In this document: one piece after another, positions 1 to 7,970 of the stretch | How the letters are laid out: every line of letters starts with the position of its first letter | How positions within the stretch are numbered: the first letter of the stretch is position 1 | NCBI GenBank assembly: GCA_021162845.1 | Contig: JAGGXX010000064.1 | Location: forward strand, 1 to 35,912 | DNA from: Thermoprotei archaeon | GTDB taxonomy: Archaea; Thermoproteota; Thermoprotei; QMSL01; B3-G16 | Direction: 5' to 3' | Length of the DNA stretch: 35,912 nt | Translations under genes and position numbers: made by a program | The notes under the pieces: generated by a model | The model's input: the letters and a program-made list of their open reading frames with translations, nothing else | What the model was told of the DNA's origin: nothing | Database searches by the model: none

Positions 1-86
1 AGGCAAGAACGTTGGTTCACTTCATCACATTTTAACGCTTAATGGCCTTAGTGACTTGATTTACTCGTCATATCTCCTTTTAAGGC

Positions 87-100
87 TAAATTTATAGTCT
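87..100 (+). promoter_or_regulatory. Archaeal TATA-type promoter of the 133-aa gene
   Basis: The stretch TTTATAG at 91-97, preceded by purine-rich GGCTAAA that can act as a BRE, is centred about 25 bp before the ATG at 119. In archaea transcription starts about 25 bp downstream of the TATA centre, so the mRNA probably begins at or next to the start codon (leaderless). No Shine-Dalgarno sequence precedes the ATG, which agrees with this. Confidence 0.5.
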
Positions 101-118
101 TACACGGATGGGGCTTCT

Positions 119-520
119 ATGGGAAATGGGGAAAGAGAGGAGTATGGAGAGCTCTTACGGAACATAGAGTTAGTCATAGCGCTTAAGTCCAGTGAGATGG
201 AGAAACTTAGGAGGAAAATCAGGGAAGCGGCTGAGGAAGCCGGATTCAAAGTCTATTTACGGGCCGAGGGATACGCCCTCATGCGCGATGAGAGCGTGGG
301 TTTTCTAGGGCTACCTCATCTTAGAGTAGCCTTCATTGGGAATAGGGTCATCGTTTGGGTCAGGAACCCCTATGGCCTTAAGGTAAATTTCCTAAGGCTA
401 GCAGGTCTCTCTCCAAGCGACTATTATAGTGAAATATTAAGGGTAGTCGAGAAGTTAGTAAAGGTCTTTAAGGGCTTTCAGCAGGAGGCTGAGGAACTAT
501 TTATCTCGCTTCCCAATTGA
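119..520 (+). CDS. Hypothetical protein, 133 aa
   Basis: I do not recognise this family. The protein is soluble-looking. A charged amphipathic N-terminal helix (residues 5-42, rich in E/K/R) is followed by a segment with alternating beta-like strands (about 43-92), and the C-terminal part (about 98-125) is again helical. There is no signal peptide, membrane segment or cysteine motif. The ATG at 119 sits about 25 bp after a TATA box, supporting this start and a leaderless transcript. The gene is followed by a glycosidase-like gene about 97 bp downstream, with no evidence that they are co-transcribed. Codon use looks like that of its neighbours, so I take it as a real gene of unknown function. 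Confidence 0.6.
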   Translation: MGNGEREEYGELLRNIELVIALKSSEMEKLRRKIREAAEEAGFKVYLRAEGYALMRDESVGFLGLPHLRVAFIGNRVIVWVRNPYGLKVNFLRLAGLSPSDYYSEILRVVEKLVKVFKGFQQEAEELFISLPN

Positions 521-616
521 AGGCCATCACTTAGGATTCGAGGGATCTTAAAAGAAATCTGGATGATCATGACGTTAAGGTTATTATCCCTTGAGGAAAA
601 GATAGCGAAATAGGTG

Positions 617-1642
617 ATGAACCTGAAGCCCATTCCCATAGGCGTGGATCGCGTTCCACAGTATAATAATGCGTTTGAGAAATCGATAGCGGAGGAGCTG
701 AACTTAAACTTCCTTCACGAAATCACTCGATGGGTGGAACCAGCGCCAGGTAGGTACATATGGGAAATGATAGAGAGTCTTCTTCCATATGAGGATACCT
801 TCTTGCTACATCTTAAGGAACTGAAGGATCGGGGATATGTTATACAGATCACCTTTACGAACGTCCATATGGATCATAAGCACTTACCAGCATATCTAGA
901 GGGTAAGGGGTTCAGCGACTCTTACCTACTGGAACGCTGGGAGAGGTACCTCGAGGGATTCTTAAATCGCTATGGGGACATGATCGACTTCATTGAGCTT
1001 GGGAACGAAGTTAACATATATTTCGGGCAACATCCTGAGGAATGGCCTGAGTACGTAGAGTACGTGAAATTAGGCTCACAGGTCATACGTCGAGAGAAGC
1101 CACGTATAAGTATCGGCGTAACTTTTGCCTTAACTGAAGGTCGATTAGAACAGTATTGGCGTGACATTCAACCCTATTGCGATCACCTGGCTGTTACCTA
1201 CTATACCCCGTGTAGCATATTTGAAAAGTCGCCCACGGCTGAGGCTCTCGATCCTAATAGCGAGAAGCATTTCGCTAAAAGGCTCGATGAAGCGATACGT
1301 ATCGCAGGTGAAAAGAAAGTCCTAATCCAAGAGATAGGATGTGCGACCCACCCCATCCTTGATTCATCCCCTGAGCTCCAGGCTAAGTTCATCCACATGT
1401 TCTTTCGTTGGATACGCGAGAGGGAGGATAAGCTCCTGGCCATCTCTTGGCTCTCGTTAATGGACTGGAACTATGAGGAGACCAAAAGGGCCCTCGAGGG
1501 GCAATTGGATCAAAGGCTTCTTGATCACGAGCGATTTATGCGCTACCTCACATCACTTGGGCTTATGTATGAGGACGGAAGGAAGAAGCCTGGTTATTAC
1601 GCGTTTAAAGAGGAGATAATTAGATATCGCCTCTCTCGCTGA
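617..1642 (+). CDS. Clan GH-A-like glycoside hydrolase (TIM barrel)
   Basis: The product of about 341 aa has the layout of clan GH-A glycosidases, (beta/alpha)8 barrels with two catalytic glutamates. Visible motifs are ELGNEVN, where Asn-Glu around residue 131 would be the acid/base at the end of strand 4, and LIQEIG, where Glu near residue 239 would be the nucleophile on strand 7. HEITRWVEPAPG near residue 36 and the late Trp-rich ISWLSLMDW segment fit substrate-site walls. I cannot assign a family (GH5, GH39, GH53 or GH10-like) or a substrate. There is no signal peptide, so it probably acts in the cytoplasm on imported oligosaccharides. A GTG at 614 directly precedes the ATG at 617; I chose ATG, with AGGTG just before it. 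The gene stands alone between an unknown gene and a decayed cluster. Confidence 0.65.
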   Translation: MNLKPIPIGVDRVPQYNNAFEKSIAEELNLNFLHEITRWVEPAPGRYIWEMIESLLPYEDTFLLHLKELKDRGYVIQITFTNVHMDHKHLPAYLEGKGFSDSYLLERWERYLEGFLNRYGDMIDFIELGNEVNIYFGQHPEEWPEYVEYVKLGSQVIRREKPRISIGVTFALTEGRLEQYWRDIQPYCDHLAVTYYTPCSIFEKSPTAEALDPNSEKHFAKRLDEAIRIAGEKKVLIQEIGCATHPILDSSPELQAKFIHMFFRWIREREDKLLAISWLSLMDWNYEETKRALEGQLDQRLLDHERFMRYLTSLGLMYEDGRKKPGYYAFKEEIIRYRLSR

Positions 1643-1728
1643 GGAAAAACGGTATATAATCATAATGGCCTTCTCCAAGCGAAGCACACGACCCTAAGAG
1701 GGCCCCTCACTGAACACCCTATGTACCC

Positions 1729-1845
1729 TCAATTTAAGGAAAGGCCCATACACCATACCTTACCCATTAACACTACGAAAGCTAAGGACAGGAGGATTGA
1801 GAGAATTACCACTAAAGCGAATAACCTTATGTGCTTTCCCTCCAT
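1729..1845 (-). pseudogene. Remnant of NapH/MauN-type quinol dehydrogenase membrane subunit
   Basis: A short ORF of 38 codons starts with ATG (first base 1845) inside the end of the upstream ferredoxin remnant. It encodes a basic N-terminus and one hydrophobic helix (about residues 8-27), then GKVWCMG before a TGA. Past the stop the same frame still reads GYIGCSVRGPLRVVC, a cysteine pattern like the first conserved part of NapH/MauN membrane proteins. A napH-like gene directly after a napG-like gene is the normal order of that module. Only the N-terminal tip remains; NapH proteins are several times longer with multiple membrane spans. I infer a truncated, nonfunctional gene. With so little sequence, family assignment rests largely on position. 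Confidence 0.35.
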
Positions 1846-2305
1846 GGGATGCGCCTCTCTCCCCTAGGTGTTAGCTTAAGTGCCTTCGGCTTGGCCGGGC
1901 ACGCATTAACACATCGTCCACAGCCTATGCATGCCTCCTGGTTAAATACTGGGATCCTCCCTCTAGGTATGATGGCTCTAGGTACGGGGCATACCTCGGA
2001 CATGCTAAGCACCCTCCTCTTAACACTGCGAGAAGGCGCGCGAGAAGGCGTCCATATGACCGAGCCCAACTTTATTTCCTCAGGCTCGATCCATGTCAAC
2101 GCGCCAGTAGGACAGGATTTAACACATGGGAGTTTCTCCTCGCACTTACCATAGCGTGCTACACAGGGTGCTCTTAAGGGGTTTCTACAGCTCCGGGAGG
2201 ACGAACTACTCTCTTACTTGAGAGGTTATGTGAGGCAATACCCCCTAATACTGAGAATGCCCCTAAGGCGATTAATGACTTCAGGAAGTCCCTTCTACTG
2301 ATCAC
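1827..2305 (-). pseudogene. Frameshifted Tat-exported ferredoxin, NapG/MauM type
   Basis: Read from GTG (first base 2305), the sequence encodes a twin-arginine signal (MISRRDFLKS followed by a hydrophobic stretch) and then the RPPGAV motif that follows the signal in NapG/MauM-type [4Fe-4S] proteins. The frame then ends in TAA. Adding one C to the C-run (plus-strand G-run 2178-2181) restores continuity into YGKCEEKLPCVKSCPTGAL, a second iron-sulfur motif. The same frame ends with CIGCGRCVNACPAKPKAL, the last cluster motif. Between these, near 1990-2050, a cysteine motif (GGCLACPR) lies in one frame and its continuation (VCPVPRAI) in another, so at least one or two more indels are present. The start overlaps the stop of the upstream tatC-like gene. 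The protein would receive electrons outside the membrane in a quinol or oxidoreductase chain. With several shifts I call it a pseudogene. Confidence 0.6.
2028..2053. repeat. 12-bp imperfect tandem duplication
   Basis: On the minus strand CGCCTTCTCGCG is followed directly by CGCCTTCTCGCA. It lies inside the decayed ferredoxin gene, next to the region where the coding frame is scrambled. It could be a slippage duplication from the decay; its length of 12 bp does not itself shift the frame. Confidence 0.4.
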
Positions 2306-2691
2306 TGAAGTTTCCTCTCTAACAGCTCGATCTTATCTATATCGATAGTTCCTATCCCCATATCAGCCGCATTCTTTATATGGGGAACGTCGGCCGCCGT
2401 CTTGATAGAAACTGCTTCCTCATACCCCTCTAGCTTAAAGATGAACTTCAACGCTTCATATATCATCACAGGAGACGAGAATAATAGTCCCAGTACGAGG
2501 GCTAATTCAAAGAATACCATGATGTTCTCAAATGGATTGACCACTATGAGCGTCGTTCCCTCAGGTAAGAATAGCTCCTTCATGATATCGAGGACTCTGG
2601 ACACCAAAGGCAAAATGATGGCTGCTAGACATACATTGGGTCTTCTGATTAGCTCGTCTAGGTGTTCATAAAAGGTAACTTCATCGCTCAT
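2302..2691 (-). pseudogene. Shortened TatC-like gene with foreign C-terminal tail
   Basis: The first ~90 residues look like the N-terminal part of TatC, the core of the twin-arginine translocase: TFYEHLDELIRR at the N-terminus, a first hydrophobic span, LPEGTTLIVVNPFEN (the TatC periplasmic-loop pattern), a second span and SSPVMIYEALKF. TatC is normally about 240-270 aa with six spans; this ORF has 129 aa and only two. Residues ~92-129 are not TatC-like; the ending HIKNAADMGIGTIDIDKIEL resembles the C-terminal end of DUF362-type iron-sulfur proteins. The simplest reading is a deletion that joined a tatC 5' half to the 3' end of a neighbouring gene. A good Shine-Dalgarno (GGGAGG) precedes the ATG. 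The Tat-signal ferredoxin remnant starts at its stop codon. Probably nonfunctional in translocation. Confidence 0.5.
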
Positions 2692-2904
2692 ATTTTCCTC
2701 CCATCATAATTCCTTAAGGTTTAGGCCATAGTAACATTACCTAGACCTTGCTCATAGATAAAGATCCCGAACTTTTCTAAATAACATAAAGTGTATGTGC
2801 CTTACTCGGCATGAAAGACCAGCTCATCCTTATGTTTAAAAAGACGAAAAGAGTTAAGGATTAACTGAACATACATTAAGATGAGATACTTATGGTGATC
2901 GGAT
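2692..2904. other. Intergenic region between divergent genes
   Basis: This 213-bp stretch separates the minus-strand tatC remnant from a plus-strand hydrolase. It holds the ribosome site of the tatC-like ORF (GGGAGG near 2695-2702 on the minus strand) and AT-rich segments (TTTCTAAATAACATAAAG near 2774-2791) suited to promoters. I see no RNA gene or convincing ORF in it. Confidence 0.4.
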
Positions 2905-3633
2905 ATGAACGAGTATAGGATAAGGCCAGTGCCATTGACTAAGGTGAAGATAGATAAGTCTGTTATGACATACCTTATGAACTTCGGGAAGATAATAGAA
3001 ATAGGAACTTATCTATGGGTCATAGAAGGTGGTAAGGAGAAGATAATCGTAGATACGGGATGTTCAGCTGAGGTTCAGAGAAAAGGAGGATTTCTAGCTG
3101 AACAAATCATGGGTTTAGATGAGGGGCTAAGATCCGTTGGACTAAGACCTGAAGACGTAGATATAGTGATACTAACCCATTTACATTGGGATCACTGTGC
3201 ATACGCTAAAAGGTTCGTTAACGCTAGATTCATAGTTCAGAAGAAGGAGCTTAATGCAGCGTTAAGCCCGCATCCAGCTATTAAGAACGTTTATAATAAG
3301 GAGTTCATCGAAGGGTTAAATCTAGAGACTGTCGATGGGGAAGCGGAGATAACAGATGGGGTCTCAGTATTCCTAACTCCGGGCCATACGCCTGGGGGCC
3401 AATCAGTTAGTGTGGAGACATCAAAAGGTCGAGCAGTAATAACGGGATTCTGTTGTATCCGTGAGAACTTTGAACCACCACCTGAGCTTCGTGACATGTT
3501 CGAAGTAATTATGCCAGGCATTCACATAGACATGCTTAAGCTTTATGATAGTATGATGGAAATAAAGAAGCGAGCTGACTTCATAATACCGTTACATGAT
3601 ATTCAGTATCTCCACGAGAAGGAGATCCCCTAA
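2905..3633 (+). CDS. Metallo-beta-lactamase-fold hydrolase, AHL-lactonase-like
   Basis: A 242-aa MBL-fold protein, overall like the N-acyl homoserine lactonase/AttM group of metal hydrolases. The metal motif HLHWDH is at residues 92-97, a third-ligand His lies in LTPGHTPGG (His161), and a late His is in IPLHDI (His231). The N-terminal strand pair with IIVDTGCSAE (residues 47-55) is typical of the fold. At the position where the bridging Asp normally sits (after strand ITG, ~180) the sequence is GFCCI, so Cys appears to replace Asp; metal binding may therefore differ from AiiA. The substrate is unknown; lactone or ester hydrolysis is a guess from the family. There is no signal peptide. The gene is monocistronic and is followed by a T-run. 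Confidence 0.7.
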   Translation: MNEYRIRPVPLTKVKIDKSVMTYLMNFGKIIEIGTYLWVIEGGKEKIIVDTGCSAEVQRKGGFLAEQIMGLDEGLRSVGLRPEDVDIVILTHLHWDHCAYAKRFVNARFIVQKKELNAALSPHPAIKNVYNKEFIEGLNLETVDGEAEITDGVSVFLTPGHTPGGQSVSVETSKGRAVITGFCCIRENFEPPPELRDMFEVIMPGIHIDMLKLYDSMMEIKKRADFIIPLHDIQYLHEKEIP

Positions 3634-3660
3634 AAGGGCCCTAAGTTAATGCCCTAGATC

Positions 3661-3671
3661 ACTCTTTTTTA
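3661..3671 (+). terminator. T-rich transcription terminator after the MBL gene
   Basis: The run TTTTTT at 3665-3670 lies about 30 bp after the stop codon. Archaeal RNA polymerase terminates at short T-runs without needing a hairpin. No opposing plus-strand gene follows, which fits its use as the end of this transcript. Confidence 0.4.
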
Positions 3672-3743
3672 CTCATACATCCTAAATTATCCCGCAGAAT
3701 ATCCTACATGAGCTTAAGAGCTAGCCTATCGTAAAACTCATCG

Positions 3744-5399
3744 TTAACTTAAGCCCATCTCCTCGATCTCCTCGGCGAATTCAGCGATTACGGATGCTAT
3801 GAGCTGTATTTCTCTTCCTATACCCTCTATCCTAGCCTTGACCGCAATCAGTTTAACTGTGTTTTCACCAAGCTCCTCCTCTAAGCCTTCCAGAGTTCTA
3901 AGGATGTGATCTAACCTCATTAAGACCATTTCCAATCCGCGTTCCATAGCCCTTAGTCTTCTTCTCTTACGTGATGACGCACCTTCCCTTAGTTGCACGA
4001 TCTTATTCCTAAGCGACTTAGCGGTGTCCTCTAATTCGCGTACTCTATCCTTCAGTTCTAGGATTAACTCCTTCAGTTCTGCGGCTATCTCGGAAGTAGC
4101 ATTCTTTAATCTTCTCCAGAAGTTAGGTGCAAGCTTCTTCGCCTTCTCGATTAGTGGATGGGCCTCTCTAAGCAGTTGATTGGTAACTATCGTGAGCTCC
4201 CTTAACTTCTCCTTAGCTTCAGTTAGGTTTCCTGTTTCTATCAATTCGCTTAGCTCATCTAGGATATCCATCGTCTTATTCAGTTTCGCCTCGATATACG
4301 CATAGGTAGTCGAATTAAGCTCCTCCTTCAAGACTTGTTTGGCTAACTCGAGCTCCTCCTTTAGCTCCTCTAGTCTTTCCTTGATCCCTTCAGTAGAGTT
4401 TATGAGCTCTAGTCTCTTGACCTTCTCTTCCACCTTATGAATCTTCCCCCTAAGTAAGTGAACCTTAAATAAGTTAGCCCTCATCATGGCCAATTGTTTC
4501 AGAGCCTGCGTTATATTGCCAGCCTTCAATAGGCCCTCTACGCGTGTCAGCTTGCTTAGCGTCTCGTTAAGTAACTCGTTATGTAATGTTATGAGCCTTG
4601 GCAATAATGTTTGATTTAACGTTCTTATCGCCTTGAGCCTGAGTAACCTAGCCCTAAGCCCCTGTACCAGCTTAAAGAGGTTAGAGGTCACGTTAATAGT
4701 AATCTTCAAGTACCTCCTTACGCGCTCCTTTAACTCATAAGCATAGGCGTAACGCATTACAATGTCCATTAGCCTTGAAATCGTACGCCTTGCCTCGCCT
4801 AGTAGCTTCGCTGTGGCATTAATATCCCCTGCCCTTAAAGCGGATTCTGCCTCATCGAGTAGCCCTCTAGCCTCGCTTATGTTGGCCCTCACGGCCTCCA
4901 ATAACATCTCGTTCGCTATGTTTGCCTCAGCTAGTCGTTCTAGCCTATCTATGAATGCCCTATTTCTATTTATCGCTACGCTGAGTCCCCTTGCCTTATG
5001 TATTCCTCCCTCAGGTCCTACCACCTCATGAACTATGTGCATGACAACTACTAAGGCCCTTCTAGCCATGTTCATGGCTCTAAGTGCGAGCCTTATGGCC
5101 GCTGTATAATTACCCCTTGAGAACTCCCCCTTAGCGCTAATGTACGCCTCCTTTGCCTGGCCTAAGCATAAGCTCGCCTCATCCGGAAGGGTGAGATCAT
5201 ATCTATCCACTATAGCGCTTATCCTTCTCGACGTAAAGTTGACTGCCTTCTCAGCCATCAATAAGATGTGTTTAGCCTTATCTGCAAGGTGTTCGTCATT
5301 ATTCTGCTCAGATCCCTGAACTACTACGAGGGGATTTGATGCCAGTATATTAATTATTATTAATAACATGATTAGATATGCCGTGAGCGTACCCTTCAT
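3744..5399 (-). CDS. Secreted helical coiled-coil protein, heavily glycosylable
   Basis: The 551-aa product starts with a clear Sec signal: Lys2, then a hydrophobic core (about residues 7-27) and polar residues after VVVQG. The rest is almost entirely charged alpha helix with leucine heptads, for example around residues 330-380 and 415-510. At least twelve Asn-X-Ser/Thr sequons (NFT, NYT, NAT, NVT, NQT, NET, NIT, NST, NLT and others) are spread over it, as in archaeal surface proteins modified by AglB. Several ~40-residue helical units of the form NATAKLLxxARR or NLTEAKEKLRELT look like diverged internal repeats. There is no C-terminal membrane anchor or known enzyme motif. It probably forms an extracellular stalk or cell-surface fibre. 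It is a single gene with no obvious operon partner. Confidence 0.7.
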   Translation of the reverse strand: MKGTLTAYLIMLLIIINILASNPLVVVQGSEQNNDEHLADKAKHILLMAEKAVNFTSRRISAIVDRYDLTLPDEASLCLGQAKEAYISAKGEFSRGNYTAAIRLALRAMNMARRALVVVMHIVHEVVGPEGGIHKARGLSVAINRNRAFIDRLERLAEANIANEMLLEAVRANISEARGLLDEAESALRAGDINATAKLLGEARRTISRLMDIVMRYAYAYELKERVRRYLKITINVTSNLFKLVQGLRARLLRLKAIRTLNQTLLPRLITLHNELLNETLSKLTRVEGLLKAGNITQALKQLAMMRANLFKVHLLRGKIHKVEEKVKRLELINSTEGIKERLEELKEELELAKQVLKEELNSTTYAYIEAKLNKTMDILDELSELIETGNLTEAKEKLRELTIVTNQLLREAHPLIEKAKKLAPNFWRRLKNATSEIAAELKELILELKDRVRELEDTAKSLRNKIVQLREGASSRKRRRLRAMERGLEMVLMRLDHILRTLEGLEEELGENTVKLIAVKARIEGIGREIQLIASVIAEFAEEIEEMGLS

Positions 5400-5598
5400 A
5401 CCCGCATCCCTACTTTAATCCACAGGACATTGGGTATTAAGGGACTCGAGTGAAATCCGGTTTCGAAACGCGAAACGTACCGTTCATGATGTGTTTAATT
5501 AAATCTCCGACGTCATTTAATCGTATTCTATGCATTATCCATGAAAAATAAATTATTAACGGAAGAGGAAAAATACCTAAATAAAAGGGTGAAAAGAG
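5400..5598. other. Divergent promoter region, secreted protein / fucosidase
   Basis: These 199 bp lie between two divergent genes. On the plus strand AAAATAAATTATTAA (5542-5558) is a TATA-like element about 50 bp before the fucosidase start, and AAGAGGTG directly before GTG 5599 is a ribosome site. On the minus strand GGATTAAAGTAGG (near 5410-5422) could serve the secreted protein. No RNA gene is seen. An antisense ORF that covers the region extends into the fucosidase and looks spurious. Confidence 0.4.
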
Positions 5599-6843
5599 GT
5601 GGTGGATTCTATTGAAGAGATAAAGGAACAACATGATAAGAAGATGGCTTGGTGGCGGGAAGCGAAATTCGGTATGTTCATCCATTGGGGCCTCTACGCC
5701 GTGCCTGCAGGGGTTTGGAAGGGCAGATGCATTCCAGGCATAGGGGAATGGATCATGTATAGGGCTAGGATCCCTGTCAAGGAATACGAGGAACTCGCAA
5801 AGCGGTTTAACCCTGTTAAGTTTAATGCAAAGGAGTGGGTCCGAATAGCTAAGGAGGCAGGGATGAGGTACATAATTATCACGGCTAAACATCATGACGG
5901 CTTCTGCATGTTTGACACTAAGTACACGGATTATAACATCGTCAAGGCAACACCCTTTGGCCGCGATCCGCTCAAGGAGTTGGCCGAAGCATGTAAGGAG
6001 GAGGGGATCAAACTTGGCTTTTACTATTCTCAGACGCTGGATTGGCATCATCCAGATGGATTAGGAAATGACTGGGATTACGATCCAGCGAAAAAGGACT
6101 TCACCAGATACCTAAGGGAATACGTAAAGCCCCAGCTCAAGGAACTATTGACGAACTACGCTCCAGTTGCGGTCATATGGTTTGACATAGGGACCCCTAC
6201 TCCTGAGTTGGCCCGGGAGCTCAAGGAATGGGTTCGTAAGTTATCGCCCGATACCATAATCAGTGGTCGTATAGGGCATGGTCTAGGGGACTATAGGGAA
6301 ATGGGGGATAACCAGATCCCAGACCACAAGATTGAAGGGGATTGGGAGACGCCAGCTACCTTAAACGATACTTGGGGCTATAAGAGCTATGATCATAATT
6401 GGAAGTCCCCTGGAAGGATCATCCAGACGTTAGTGGATATAGTGAGCAAGGGCGGTAACTATCTGCTCAACGTAGGCCCTACGGCTGAGGGCGAGATACC
6501 CGAACCCTGTGTGCGTATCTTAAAGGATGTAGGGAGGTGGTTGAAGGCAAACGGCGAAAGCATATACGGTACCACGGCTAGTCCTATAGAGACTCCTCCC
6601 GATGCGCCCTATAGGTGCACGGCGAAGCCAGGTAAGTTATACGTACACGTCCTTGGGTGGCCGTGGGACGGGGAGTTAAGGATTTTCAACGTGAAGAACA
6701 GTATGAAGATAAAGAGGGCCTATTTCCTAACTGATCCAAATCGTGGCGGTCTCAAATTCAGATGGGAAGGGGAGGACCTCATCGTAGATGTTCCGGAAAA
6801 GCCATTGGACCCGATAGATACGGTAATAGTCCTAGAATCGTAG
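5599..6843 (+). CDS. GH29 alpha-L-fucosidase
   Basis: A 414-aa enzyme of glycoside hydrolase family 29, which releases terminal alpha-L-fucose with retention of configuration. Family marks are FGMFIHWGLYAVPAG (residues 24-38), the AKHHDGF motif (96-102) with substrate-binding histidines, and VIWFDIG, in which Asp196 matches the conserved nucleophile. SKGGNYLLNVGPTAEGE follows in the C-terminal half of the barrel. A short beta domain ends the protein (from about residue 335). There is no signal peptide, so it is probably intracellular. Two GTG codons (5599, 5602) are candidate starts; AAGAGGTG lies just upstream. The gene is not linked to other sugar genes on its strand but suits the glycan-degrading character of the window. 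Confidence 0.85.
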   Translation: MVDSIEEIKEQHDKKMAWWREAKFGMFIHWGLYAVPAGVWKGRCIPGIGEWIMYRARIPVKEYEELAKRFNPVKFNAKEWVRIAKEAGMRYIIITAKHHDGFCMFDTKYTDYNIVKATPFGRDPLKELAEACKEEGIKLGFYYSQTLDWHHPDGLGNDWDYDPAKKDFTRYLREYVKPQLKELLTNYAPVAVIWFDIGTPTPELARELKEWVRKLSPDTIISGRIGHGLGDYREMGDNQIPDHKIEGDWETPATLNDTWGYKSYDHNWKSPGRIIQTLVDIVSKGGNYLLNVGPTAEGEIPEPCVRILKDVGRWLKANGESIYGTTASPIETPPDAPYRCTAKPGKLYVHVLGWPWDGELRIFNVKNSMKIKRAYFLTDPNRGGLKFRWEGEDLIVDVPEKPLDPIDTVIVLES

Positions 6844-7111
6844 CGAGTACCCCTTACAGCTTCCCAGTTAAAAATCCTTTCATTCCCTCTTTAATCCCTC
6901 GATAACAATTCCCGCTTCAAGACACTTTCTCAGTAAAGGATTAGCGCGAGTAGTTACGACATAATACTCCATGACATGCTGCAACAGCTAAAGAGCATTA
7001 GGTGATGGACGATTACATAAAGCATGCCGATCCGATAGTTAAGAAGGATGACCCTATGATAATACTTTCTCCTTATCGTCCTCACGCTAAAAGCAGCAAC
7101 CGCAACGGCAT
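6844..7111. other. Convergent intergenic region with a possible short ORF
   Basis: These 268 bp lie between the convergent fucosidase and amidohydrolase genes. The plus strand has AAAAATCCTTTC (6870-6881), which may help terminate. On the minus strand a 30-codon ORF (first base 6972, stop 6880) starts MEYYVVTTRANPLLRK and has protein-like composition, but it has no ribosome site or relatives I recognise. GCGTATAAATGCC on the minus strand (around 7108-7120) resembles a TATA box overlapping the end of the amidohydrolase gene. Nothing here can be called a gene with confidence. Confidence 0.25.
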
Positions 7112-7903
7112 TTATACGCGTACTTCTTCTAGTATTCGCCTTAAGTTCCCGCCTAATATGCGCTCTTCATCCTCAGGTGTCATCTTCAAACCTCTTATGA
7201 TCTTCAGGTCTTCCTCGATCTCCCCTTCGAGTCTGTAGGGGTAATCAGTTCCATAGATGATCCTATGTGCTCCTATGACCCTTATTAACTTCGTGATATC
7301 CTTAAGCGGTATGTGCCATTCGTCCTCAGGCTGTAAGGTAGACGTTATCCCGGCGTACGTATTCTCGTTGTTACGTAGGACAGCTAGTGCCTCTTGGTAA
7401 AACTCGGCTCCGCCTATGTGTTCGATTATAATGGGAAGATCAGGATGCGCTTGGGCAACGTCGTCCAGTAGTATGGGCACATAGTTCCGGAGGAGCCAGC
7501 CGTGAACTCCTGTATGGAACACTAATGGCAATCTATACTCCTCAGCCAGCGAATAGAATGCTTCAGCCCTGTCGTCATTTATCCTGAACTTCATAATTGG
7601 AGGGTGAATCTTGATGCCCTTAAGCCCCATATCTATGGCTTTCTCTAGTTTCCTTATGGAATTCCTCTTAACGGGGTTTATCGTGGCAAAACCTATCAGA
7701 TTAGCCCCCTCAGGGAGGGCCTCAGATAGCCACTCATTGGGGTCCATCCTCACTTTATATTCAAATGGCGCAAAGACTACAGCCCCGTCTATGCCTAACC
7801 TTTTAAGTAGACCGAGTAGGTCATCCGGAGTTCCTAACTTAGGTTTATCCTTATTAAAACATCCTCTCGGGAATACATGGCAGTGGTTAACGAATATACC
7901 CAC
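7112..7903 (-). CDS. Amidohydrolase-2 family metal-dependent hydrolase
   Basis: A 263-aa TIM-barrel protein of the Amidohydro_2 family, which includes ACMSD-like decarboxylases and lactone hydrolases. Metal and catalytic positions are visible in order: HCH at residues 7-9, KIHPP (98-102), FHTG with His130, EHIGG with His162, and GTDYP with Asp220. The length is normal for the compact members. The substrate cannot be told from sequence; acidic or cyclic carbon compounds are usual for the family. It starts with GTG at 7903, preceded by GAGGGG. It stands alone between the fucosidase (convergent) and the MgtC-like gene (divergent). No signal peptide, so it is cytoplasmic. Confidence 0.75.
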   Translation of the reverse strand: MGIFVNHCHVFPRGCFNKDKPKLGTPDDLLGLLKRLGIDGAVVFAPFEYKVRMDPNEWLSEALPEGANLIGFATINPVKRNSIRKLEKAIDMGLKGIKIHPPIMKFRINDDRAEAFYSLAEEYRLPLVFHTGVHGWLLRNYVPILLDDVAQAHPDLPIIIEHIGGAEFYQEALAVLRNNENTYAGITSTLQPEDEWHIPLKDITKLIRVIGAHRIIYGTDYPYRLEGEIEEDLKIIRGLKMTPEDEERILGGNLRRILEEVRV

Positions 7904-7970
7904 CCCTCAAACCCCCACACTCGGGTATTCCCTATACTTAGGATTTTAGCGTTATGATTCTGAGGGGAAT

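Noticed and set aside
1831-2154. Plus-strand open frame of 107 codons
   Set aside because: It is antisense to the NapG-like ferredoxin remnant, whose Tat signal and cysteine motifs are clear on the minus strand; the plus-strand product has no family character.
5455-5475. TGFC-loop-like GGTTTCGAAAC, possible tRNA piece
   Set aside because: No acceptor stem, anticodon arm or D-loop could be folded around it.
5437-6051. Minus-strand open frame of 204 codons over the fucosidase start
   Set aside because: It is antisense to the N-terminal GH29 motifs; the product is low in protein-like pattern and has no ribosome site.
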